Shown here in pieces: positions 1 through 5,453 of a stretch of DNA of 5,453 nt; the stretch's first letter is position 1, and each line of letters starts with the position of its first letter. Under the pieces are notes generated by a model, which ran no database searches, was not told the DNA's origin, and saw only the letters and a list, made by a program, of their open reading frames with translations. The translations under genes and the position numbers were made by a program. The DNA comes from Acidobacteriaceae bacterium (GTDB lineage Bacteria > Acidobacteriota > Terriglobia > Terriglobales > Acidobacteriaceae): NCBI GenBank assembly GCA_027307295.1, contig DAHUXF010000219.1, forward strand, positions 1 to 5,453, read 5' to 3'.

Positions 1-422
1 GGGACAGCCTGTTTGACCGCCTGGCCCGCCTGCAGGCGGAGTTTGACAACTATCGCAAACGGGCGGCCAAAGAAAATGCCGACTTCCGCGATTACGCCGT
101 GGCGGACGCGGCCCGCGCCTTGCTGCCGGTGGTGGATAATTTCTCCCTGGCGCTCAAGAACGCTTCCGCCAAGCCGGAAGACCTGCGCAAGGGAATTGAG
201 TTGATTCACAAACAGTTGCTGGACGTACTGCAAAAACTGAACGTGGAGCGCGTCACGGCGCAGGGCGCGCCGTTTGATCCTAACGTGCATGAAGCCATTG
301 AGATGGTTGAAACCAATGACGCGCCCGATCATCATGTACTGGAAGAGCTACAGCCGGGCTATCGCATTAAAGGGCGGTTATTGCGTCCGGCCATGGTGAG
401 AGTAGCAAAAAAGGTCAGCTGA
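1..422 (+). CDS. grpE: GrpE, nucleotide-exchange factor of DnaK (5' end cut by window edge)
   Basis: GrpE is a cytoplasmic homodimer that releases ADP from DnaK and so resets the Hsp70 chaperone cycle. The reading frame is open from base 3 to the TGA at 420-422, giving 139 visible residues. GrpE proteins are usually about 180-200 residues, so roughly 40-60 N-terminal residues lie outside the window. Visible residues 1-30 are the end of the long dimerising helix (RLQAEFDNYRKRAAKE). The middle contains the typical LLPVVDNFSLAL segment. The C-terminal beta domain carries the family signature: FDPNVHEAIEMVE from visible residue 91, then GYRIKGRLLRPAMVRVAKK at the end. An internal GTG at 99 is not the true start, because clear GrpE homology continues upstream of it. 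dnaJ follows after 136 nt, without dnaK in between. No CIRCE-type operator is seen in the window; any such site would lie further upstream. Confidence 0.96.
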   Translation, partial: DSLFDRLARLQAEFDNYRKRAAKENADFRDYAVADAARALLPVVDNFSLALKNASAKPEDLRKGIELIHKQLLDVLQKLNVERVTAQGAPFDPNVHEAIEMVETNDAPDHHVLEELQPGYRIKGRLLRPAMVRVAKKVS

Positions 423-548
423 TCCGCTATGGATTGTCATGGCTCCCCTTCTTCAAGTTGGAGAGCGCGGGAAAAGCCTGCAACGGCGGGAAACAAATCA
501 TGCGTTGGACCTTCACGGGCCCGGTGACTTTTTCTGATCGACAAATAC

Positions 549-553
549 AGAGG
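549..553 (+). promoter_or_regulatory. Ribosome binding site of dnaJ
   Basis: AGAGG lies 5 nt before the TTG at 559. The frame has a stop at 535-537 and no other start codon between that stop and 559, so this site fixes the unusual TTG start. Confidence 0.7.
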
Positions 554-558
554 TAATC

Positions 559-1689
559 TTGGCAACACAGGCAAAACGCGATTACTACGAAATCCTGAGC
601 GTCACCCGCACGGCTACCGAGCAGGAAATCAAAAGCTCCTACCGTAAGCTGGCTATGCAGTACCATCCTGATCGCAATCCAGGGGACGCGGTGGCGGAAG
701 AGAAATTCAAGGAGTGTACTGAAGCTTACAGCGTCCTGATGGATGCCGAGAAGCGCGCCCGCTATGACCAGTATGGCCATGCCGCGGTCAACGGCGGAGG
801 CGCCGGGTTTGATCCATCCAACTTCTCTGGCTTCAACGATATCTTTGGCGACATCTTCAGCGACTTCTTCGGCGTCAACACCGGCGGCGGGGGCGGACGC
901 CGCAGCCGCGTACAGCAGGGTGGTGATGCGCGCGCCGACCTTACCCTGACTTTTGAAGAAGCGGCTTTCGGCAAAAAGACCCAGGTGAAAGTGCGGCGTT
1001 ATGAGCCCTGCGAGCACTGCAAGGGCAGCGGTTCGGCGGCGGGCAAAGCGCCTTCAACATGCCCCACATGCGGTGGCCGGGGCCAGGTCCGCTATCAGCA
1101 GGCCATGTTCAGCATTGCGCGCACATGCCCGTCATGCCAGGGCGCGGGCCGTGTGATTTCAGATCCCTGCGGCAAATGCAAGGGCGAGACGCGGGTGATG
1201 AAGGAACATGTCATTGATGTTGGCGTGCCCGCGGGCGTCGAAGATGGCACGCGTATCCGTTATCAGGAGCAAGGCGATTCCGGACCCAACGGCGGTCCTT
1301 CGGGCGATCTGTTTGTGGTGCTGCACGTAAAACCGCATGCGTTCTTTGAGCGTGAAGGCAAGGACCTGCACTGCTCAGTGCCGGTTTCCTTCAGCCAGGC
1401 CGCCCTGGGCGCGGAAATCATCATCCCAACACTGGACGGTGGACAACACAAGCTCAAAGTGCCGGAAGGCACGCAATCAGGGACCACTTTCCGCGTGAAG
1501 GGCAAAGGCGTTCCGGCGCTGCAAAGTACGGGCAAGGGAGATATGTACGTGCAAATCAGGGTGCAGACGCCCTCCAAGCTCAACAAGCGCCAGCGCGAAC
1601 TGATGGTGGAACTGGGTGAAACCTTCAGCATTGATAACCAGCCGGAGCCGCGCAGCTTGTTTGAGAAAGTGAAAGACATTTTTGGCTAA
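559..1689 (+). CDS. dnaJ: Chaperone protein DnaJ (Hsp40, class A J-protein)
   Basis: DnaJ binds unfolded clients, delivers them to DnaK and stimulates its ATPase. The 376 residues match the usual length and all type A domains are present. The J domain spans about residues 7-75, with the HPD triad at 36-38. A Gly/Phe-rich linker runs from about 76 to 123. Four zinc-binding motifs follow at 151-158 (CEHCKGSG), 168-175 (CPTCGGRG), 190-197 (CPSCQGAG) and 204-211 (CGKCKGET). The C-terminal substrate-binding and dimerisation domains include GDLFVVLHVKPHAFFEREG and AALGAEIIIPTLDG. Two small departures from consensus are Ser14 where YYEILGV normally has Gly, and Thr instead of the last Gly in the fourth zinc motif; all eight cysteines are kept. 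The start is TTG with a good ribosome binding site. The last 8 nt overlap the next gene. The dnaJ label is secure; CbpA-type proteins lack the zinc region. Confidence 0.97.
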   Translation: MATQAKRDYYEILSVTRTATEQEIKSSYRKLAMQYHPDRNPGDAVAEEKFKECTEAYSVLMDAEKRARYDQYGHAAVNGGGAGFDPSNFSGFNDIFGDIFSDFFGVNTGGGGGRRSRVQQGGDARADLTLTFEEAAFGKKTQVKVRRYEPCEHCKGSGSAAGKAPSTCPTCGGRGQVRYQQAMFSIARTCPSCQGAGRVISDPCGKCKGETRVMKEHVIDVGVPAGVEDGTRIRYQEQGDSGPNGGPSGDLFVVLHVKPHAFFEREGKDLHCSVPVSFSQAALGAEIIIPTLDGGQHKLKVPEGTQSGTTFRVKGKGVPALQSTGKGDMYVQIRVQTPSKLNKRQRELMVELGETFSIDNQPEPRSLFEKVKDIFG

Positions 1690-2053
1690 ATCCTATATCT
1701 GGTTCGTGGTGATTGTGGCGGGGCTGGCCGGCATCATCCGGGTGCTGCTGCCGCAGCGTTTTGCGGAGCTGCAAATGGAGCGCTTTCGCGCCGCCAACGC
1801 CATTCCCAAGGCGCGTCGCCGCAGCGTGTTGTTTTTGGGCGTGGGAATCCTGTTTGGCTCTTTATATTTTTTCCCCTGGGGACATCAGAGCTGGATCATT
1901 CTCGGCACCATCTTTTCCGTGCTCAGCGCGGCTGAAATCTACTTCCAGGCGAAGTACCCCACGCTGGAAGCGCTGGTCTTTCAGAGCCGGCTGCTTGGCA
2001 TCCTGTATCTTGGGCTGGCTGCGGCTTCGTATGTATTGCTTGCCCGCGTATGA
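1682..2053 (+). CDS. Small four-helix membrane protein of unknown function
   Basis: I do not recognise a family for this 123-residue protein. It is probably real: it fills the space between dnaJ and rsmE exactly, overlapping dnaJ by 8 nt and rsmE by 4 nt (ATGA). Its hydrophobic pattern is regular, with likely membrane helices at about residues 5-23, 48-66, 70-88 and 103-121. The 24-47 loop is basic and amphipathic (it contains KARRRS), so it is probably cytoplasmic by the positive-inside rule, which would place both ends outside; this topology is inference. The chosen start is TTG at 1682 (MAKSYIW). No strong ribosome binding site precedes it, so translation is probably coupled to termination of dnaJ. 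Later in-frame GTG codons at 1706 and 1709 would cut into the first helix. No catalytic motif or cysteine is visible. Its position corresponds to prmA in Firmicutes clusters, but it has no methyltransferase features. Confidence 0.75.
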   Translation: MAKSYIWFVVIVAGLAGIIRVLLPQRFAELQMERFRAANAIPKARRRSVLFLGVGILFGSLYFFPWGHQSWIILGTIFSVLSAAEIYFQAKYPTLEALVFQSRLLGILYLGLAAASYVLLARV

Positions 2054-2754
2054 CCCGCCGCCGTTGGATTGCTGACCGGGTAGACGGCGATCGCGCTTAC
2101 CTGCTGGGTCCTAATGCCGCGCATCTGTTCCGTGTTCTCCGCGTCAAAGTAGGCCAGACGTTTGATGTTGTGGCCGAAGGCGTGCCGCGCTTTGCTGAAG
2201 TAGTCTCTGCGGCGCACGACCAGGTGGAGTTCCGGCTGGGCGCGGTGGTGGCGAATGAAGCCTTGCCGCAAGTCTCAGTGTATCTTTCGATTTTCAAGTT
2301 TGACCGCCTGGAATGGGCGCTGGAAAAGCTGACCGAACTGGGCGTGAGTGAAATATTCCCGGTGATCGCGCAGCGTACAGAAAAGCATCTGGCCAAGGCG
2401 GCCTCCGCGCGCGTGGAGCGCTGGCGCAAGATCGCGCATGAAGCTTCACAGCAGGCGCGGCGCGTGGCTCCGCCGCAAATTCATGATCCCGTTCCGCTGA
2501 AGAAGGCTGTTGCGGAAACGCAGGGCAGCCGCGTGGTGCTCTCAGAGATGGAATCCACGGTTTCATTAAAGTCGGCATTGAACGGCTGCCACCTCCCGCT
2601 GCTTCTGGCGTTTGGTCCGGAAGGCGGCTGGAGCGAAGAAGAGCACCAGCTTTTTGAGAGTGCGGGATGGCAAACTGCTTCGCTGGGTAAGACTATTCTG
2701 CGGGCTGAGACCGCCGCTATTGCAGCCGTGGCGGTGGCGATGGCTGAACTGTAG
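2050..2754 (+). CDS. rsmE: 16S rRNA (uracil(1498)-N(3))-methyltransferase RsmE
   Basis: RsmE methylates N3 of U1498 in 16S rRNA of the assembled 30S subunit, using S-adenosylmethionine. The 234-residue length is normal. Residues 1 to about 70 form the N-terminal PUA-like RNA-binding domain (HLFRVLRVKVGQ near 25-36). From about 75 the SPOUT domain begins, with the family segments KFDRLEWALEKLTELGV from residue 83 and ERWRKIAHEASQQARR further on. The cofactor-binding knot carries FGPEGGW at 188-194 and LGKTILRAETAA at 212-223. In the last motif, Lys214-Thr215 replaces the common Pro-Arg; the LR and ET residues are kept. The ATG at 2050 overlaps the upstream stop codon (ATGA) and has no clear ribosome binding site, which points to translational coupling. 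Association with dnaJ is common in other phyla. Confidence 0.95.
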   Translation: MTRRRWIADRVDGDRAYLLGPNAAHLFRVLRVKVGQTFDVVAEGVPRFAEVVSAAHDQVEFRLGAVVANEALPQVSVYLSIFKFDRLEWALEKLTELGVSEIFPVIAQRTEKHLAKAASARVERWRKIAHEASQQARRVAPPQIHDPVPLKKAVAETQGSRVVLSEMESTVSLKSALNGCHLPLLLAFGPEGGWSEEEHQLFESAGWQTASLGKTILRAETAAIAAVAVAMAEL

Positions 2755-2756
2755 AG

Positions 2757-2902
2757 ATCGCCGGGATCGCCGTCATCGGAAACATGCCGTTGAGCTTTGC
2801 CTTGCCTGCCTAACCCGGCCAAACCAAGTCCAGCCATGAACTTTTCTCAGAAAGATCAGTAGCATGGTTTCCCGATGACGACGATCTTCCTATGCCGGCG
2901 AT
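2757..2902. repeat. Long imperfect inverted repeat (hairpin or palindromic element) downstream of rsmE
   Basis: The left arm, 2765-2787, is complementary to the right arm, 2862-2886, with one mismatch and two single-base bulges. The shared core is the exact stretch CGTCATCGG. Pairing resumes inward, with 2791-2798 against 2851-2858 (7 of 8). It also resumes outward, with ATCGCCGG at 2757-2764 perfectly complementary to CCGGCGAT at 2895-2902, leaving an 8-nt insertion (2887-2894) on the right side. The central loop, 2799-2850, is about 52 nt and has no open frame of interest. The element starts three bases after the rsmE stop codon. No T-run follows, so it is not a classic intrinsic terminator. 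It may be a REP/MITE-like palindromic unit or a 3' mRNA stabilising structure; the sequence cannot decide between these. Confidence 0.75.
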
Positions 2903-2919
2903 TGCCTGAATGGAACAAA

Positions 2920-2939
2920 TTAATCCCGCTTAATCCCGC
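2920..2939 (+). repeat. Perfect 10-bp tandem duplication, TTAATCCCGC x2
   Basis: Two exact adjacent copies of TTAATCCCGC lie 17 nt after the long inverted repeat and about 80 nt before the helicase start. Such a short direct repeat could be a regulator binding site or simple slippage; nothing else in the window repeats it. Confidence 0.6.
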
Positions 2940-2968
2940 GATTTCCTCAACAAATACCTATTTAGCCA

Positions 2969-2997
2969 TTGCTGGCTTCGCTTTGCTTTCGCATAAT
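2969..2997 (+). promoter_or_regulatory. Weak candidate promoter for the helicase-nuclease gene
   Basis: TTGCTG (2969-2974) and CATAAT (2992-2997) are separated by 17 nt. The -10 box matches the sigma-70 consensus at five of six bases, the -35 box at only three. A problem is that transcription would begin near 3003-3005, inside the Shine-Dalgarno sequence at 2999-3006, so a true promoter may lie further upstream. Confidence 0.22.
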
Positions 2998-2998
2998 A

Positions 2999-3006
2999 AG
3001 AAGGAG
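2999..3006 (+). promoter_or_regulatory. Ribosome binding site of the helicase-nuclease gene
   Basis: AGAAGGAG is a strong Shine-Dalgarno match ending 10 nt before the GTG at 3017. It decides that start: the frame has a TAG stop at 2963-2965, and the only other upstream starts (TTG 2969, CTG 2972) lack such a site. Confidence 0.7.
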
Positions 3007-3016
3007 CGCGTATAAG

Positions 3017-5453
3017 GTGACCGGTTTTACTCCCAATCCGAAACAGAAACAGGCAATTGAGCATGCGCACGGCCCCATGCTGGTGCTGGCCGGCGCCGGT
3101 ACAGGAAAGACAACCGTGCTGGTGGAGCGCATTGCCTGGCTGGTGGAGCAGGGCCATGCCAAACCGGAAGAGATTCTGGCCATCACGTTCACTGACAATG
3201 CAGCGGATGAGTTGAAGTCACGCGTGGAAAAGCGGCTGCGCCGCCGCACGCAGATTTTTGCCGGAACATTTCATGCTTATTGTCTGGGAGTGCTCAAGCG
3301 CGCGGGCCGGGACTTTAATCTGCTGCTGCCGGAAGACGTTTACGTTTTTCTGCGCCAGCGCATTGACCAGCTTGGATTGAAGCGTTTCATCAAGCCTGCC
3401 GATCTGGGCCAGTTTCTTGAAGACCTTAAAAATTTCTTTGACCGCTGCCATGAAGAGCTGGTGGGACCGGAGCGCTTACAGGAATATGTGGATTGCCTGC
3501 GCGCCGGAGCAGATGTGCCGCGCAACTGCCGCTCCAAAGATCTGCAGGAGATCGGCCATCCCGAGATGATTGAGCGCTGGCAGGAAATTGCCCGCGTCTA
3601 TACCAATTCCATGCGGCTGCTGGAGCGCGAGAACCTGGGCACCTTTGGCATGATGATCCGCAATGCGGTGCGTCTGCTGGAATCAGATGCCGCGCTGTTG
3701 CGGCGTGAGCGCGCGAAGGCCCGCTTCATCCTGATCGACGAATTTCAGGACTGCAATTCCGGCAATATCATTCTGGCGCAGCTGCTGGCGGGAGACGAGA
3801 AGAATATTTTTGCCGTGGGTGATCCCGACCAAGCCATCTATCGCTTTCGCGGCGCTTCCAGCGCGGCCTTTGAAGAGTTCCAGAACCGTTTCCCTGAGAC
3901 CGGGGGCGTGGTGCTGGATGAGAACCAGCGTTCGCGCGGAAACATTTTGCGGGTGGCTTATGCAGCTATCAATGAGAATCCGCAGGTGCCTTCGCTGGGA
4001 GCAAGAGTCAATTTCCAGCGGGCTGGGCTGGAATCAGGCCGCGACCGCCGCGACCAGCAGGAAGGGCGCTTTGTCTTTGACGATGCCGTGGAGATTGTGC
4101 TGAGCGAATCGCACGAAGGGGAAGCTACAGTCATTGCGGAAGAGATTGAGCAGCTGCGCAGCACCCAGAAGCCGGGGCAGGTCTCCATGGCGGTCCTGTA
4201 TCGCCAGCACATGCAGCGGGAAGACCTGATGGCGGAGCTGGCCGCGCGCGATATTCCCTTCATTGTGATCGGGCTGAACGTGCTGGAGACGGCCATGGCG
4301 CGCGATCTGCTGGCCCTGGCCCGCGCGGTCATCAATGACAATGACGCTGACAGCGTGTTTCGCGTATGCGCTCTGCCCCGGTTCAACATTTCTCCTGACG
4401 ATCTCAGGAAAAAACTGAGCGTGCCCGGCGCGCCGAAGAGTTTTAAAGCCGTGCTGCAAACCCTGGAGTCGGCGGCTCCGGTGCTGGCTGCTTTGAAAGA
4501 GACGCGGAAGTTCATTTCCGAAGAAAGGCTCAGCGCGGAGGCGGCTTTTATCTATCTGGTGCGGCAGTTTGACTTGCCGGAGCAGGACCCGGTGGTGCAG
4601 GCTGTGGTGCGGTTTGCGGCTGCATGGAAAGAAAAGCCTTTTGTGCGCGATGATTCGCTGGCCGAATTTCTCCAGTACCTGGAGTATTTCCAGCAGGGCA
4701 AAGGCATTATTCCCATTTTTACTGACGCGCAAATGGCCGAGTTGGAGCGGCTCTATCCCGATGCGGTCCAATTGATGAGCGTCCATGCCGCCAAAGGACT
4801 GGAGTTTACACACGTCTGGCTGCTGCGCGTGACCTCCGGCGCGTTCCCCACGTATTTCACGGAAGGCCTGTTTGAGTTTCCGCCCGCGCTGCGCAGCTCA
4901 ATTGCCGCCGGTGACAGCAAAGCGGTGCACGATCAGGAAGAGCGCCGGCTCTTCTATGTGGCCAGTACGCGCGCACGCGACCGCCTGAGTATCGGCTCGC
5001 GTCCCGGTAAAGGACGAAAAGATCCAACACCGCCCGGCTTTTTGCGCCCGCTCATCGGCAACCGCGGGTTGAAGTCCGCATTGATTACGCGCCCGGCCAA
5101 CGGCAGCATTCCGGCAAAGCTGCCGCTGGAGCCTTCTCCGGTGGGCCAGTGGATGATGCTGCCGCCCGTGTTTCCTGCGGCGGAGATGGCATTGAGCGCC
5201 AATGCCGTGCAGAGCTATTCCACATGCCCAATGAAGTTCAAGCTGGAACGCGACTGGAAGGTTCCCGGCGAGGCCGCAGCGGCCATGCAGTATGGGTTTG
5301 CTGTCCACACAGTGCTGCGGAACTACTATGATCCCGCGCCGCACGCTGCTGAACAGACCGTGGAAGATGTGATAGAGGCGTTCAAAAAGGAATTTGCCAA
5401 GGGATACATTGACGATCCGGTGCAGCGCAGGATTTATGAAGAGCGCGGAGCTG
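3017..5453 (+). CDS. UvrD/PcrA-like helicase fused to RecB/AddB-type PD-(D/E)XK nuclease (3' end cut by window edge)
   Basis: Superfamily 1A helicases translocate on single-stranded DNA using ATP; fused to a RecB-type nuclease they process DNA ends, as in AddAB and AdnAB. The 812 visible residues start at a GTG and remain open to the window end. Helicase motifs in order: Q motif near NPKQKQAIEH (7-16); Walker A GAGTGKT (26-32); Ia TFTDNAADELK (57-67); Ib GTFHAYC (83-89); Walker B DEFQD (241-245); III GDPDQAIYRFRGA (268-280); IV NQRS (303-306), where Gln replaces the usual Tyr; V VHAAKGLEF (589-597); VI EERRLFYVASTRARDRL from 641. The helicase core looks complete and active. After a linker, residues from about 726 (LSANAVQSYSTCPMKF) and GFAVHTVL with His764 match the start of an AddB/RecB nuclease domain. 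Cys737 sits where AddB-type nucleases have the first iron-sulfur ligand. The Asp, Glu/Lys active-site residues and remaining cysteines would lie beyond the edge. It is probably transcribed separately from rsmE, from which it is 262 nt away. Confidence 0.93.
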   Translation, partial: MTGFTPNPKQKQAIEHAHGPMLVLAGAGTGKTTVLVERIAWLVEQGHAKPEEILAITFTDNAADELKSRVEKRLRRRTQIFAGTFHAYCLGVLKRAGRDFNLLLPEDVYVFLRQRIDQLGLKRFIKPADLGQFLEDLKNFFDRCHEELVGPERLQEYVDCLRAGADVPRNCRSKDLQEIGHPEMIERWQEIARVYTNSMRLLERENLGTFGMMIRNAVRLLESDAALLRRERAKARFILIDEFQDCNSGNIILAQLLAGDEKNIFAVGDPDQAIYRFRGASSAAFEEFQNRFPETGGVVLDENQRSRGNILRVAYAAINENPQVPSLGARVNFQRAGLESGRDRRDQQEGRFVFDDAVEIVLSESHEGEATVIAEEIEQLRSTQKPGQVSMAVLYRQHMQREDLMAELAARDIPFIVIGLNVLETAMARDLLALARAVINDNDADSVFRVCALPRFNISPDDLRKKLSVPGAPKSFKAVLQTLESAAPVLAALKETRKFISEERLSAEAAFIYLVRQFDLPEQDPVVQAVVRFAAAWKEKPFVRDDSLAEFLQYLEYFQQGKGIIPIFTDAQMAELERLYPDAVQLMSVHAAKGLEFTHVWLLRVTSGAFPTYFTEGLFEFPPALRSSIAAGDSKAVHDQEERRLFYVASTRARDRLSIGSRPGKGRKDPTPPGFLRPLIGNRGLKSALITRPANGSIPAKLPLEPSPVGQWMMLPPVFPAAEMALSANAVQSYSTCPMKFKLERDWKVPGEAAAAMQYGFAVHTVLRNYYDPAPHAAEQTVEDVIEAFKKEFAKGYIDDPVQRRIYEERGA

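Noticed and set aside
99..422. GTG at 99 as the start of a short GrpE
   Set aside because: GrpE-like coiled-coil sequence continues upstream in the same frame to the window edge, so this is an internal codon.
516..533. Palindrome CGGGCCCG followed by a five-T run in the grpE-dnaJ spacer, as a possible intrinsic terminator
   Set aside because: The eight-base palindrome leaves no room for a loop, pairing does not extend cleanly outward, and the T run is short and not directly adjacent.
505..533. TTGGAC at 505-510 as a -35 box for a dnaJ promoter
   Set aside because: At the proper spacing there is only CTTTTT, which is a poor -10 box, so I do not call a promoter.
423..558. Search for a CIRCE or HAIR heat-shock operator before dnaJ
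   Set aside because: No TTAGCACTC/GAGTGCTAA or CTTGAGT/ACTCAAG inverted repeat is present in the spacer.
427..1017. Open frame of 196 codons on the minus strand covering the grpE-dnaJ spacer and the 5' half of dnaJ
   Set aside because: It lies mostly antisense to the conserved J domain and G/F region of dnaJ, has no recognisable domain, and is a typical shadow in GC-rich sequence.
4034..4813. Open frame of 259 codons on the minus strand inside the helicase gene
   Set aside because: It is fully antisense to well-conserved helicase sequence including motif V. Its product is rich in His, Arg and Leu without any recognisable motif.

Overview
The window is 5.45 kb of ordinary, gene-dense, moderately GC-rich bacterial chromosome. 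All recognisable genes lie on the + strand. Product sequences and gene order suggest a soil-type bacterium, most likely an Acidobacteriota member. That is a recognition-level inference from the DnaJ and helicase-nuclease style, not a proven assignment. Three of the four visible start codons are not ATG (TTG, TTG, GTG).

Layout: positions 1-422 hold the 3' part of grpE, the DnaK nucleotide-exchange factor, cut by the left edge. A 136-nt spacer with no convincing signal except a ribosome binding site leads to a complete dnaJ (559-1689). Its last 8 nt overlap a small four-helix membrane protein of unknown function (1682-2053), whose stop codon overlaps the ATG of rsmE (2050-2754). The dnaJ, membrane-protein and rsmE genes therefore look like one translationally coupled operon: a J-domain co-chaperone, an unknown membrane protein and the 16S rRNA m3U1498 methyltransferase. 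The order grpE-dnaJ-x-rsmE resembles the Firmicutes-type heat-shock cluster hrcA-grpE-dnaK-dnaJ-prmA-rsmE, but dnaK is absent between grpE and dnaJ, and a membrane protein sits where prmA would be.

Positions 2755-3016 are non-coding. Most of this gap is a long imperfect inverted repeat (2757-2902) beginning three bases after the rsmE stop. It is followed by a perfect 10-bp tandem duplication (2920-2939), a weak promoter candidate and a strong Shine-Dalgarno sequence.

From 3017 to the right edge runs a large UvrD/PcrA-type (superfamily 1A) helicase with all the main motifs. It is fused to the beginning of a RecB/AddB-like PD-(D/E)XK nuclease domain, which the window end truncates. This fits a DNA break-repair or DNA-processing enzyme of the AddAB/AdnAB kind and is functionally separate from the chaperone operon.

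I see no RNA gene, CRISPR array, insertion sequence or clear mobile element. The least explained parts are the rsmE-helicase inverted repeat and the small membrane protein.
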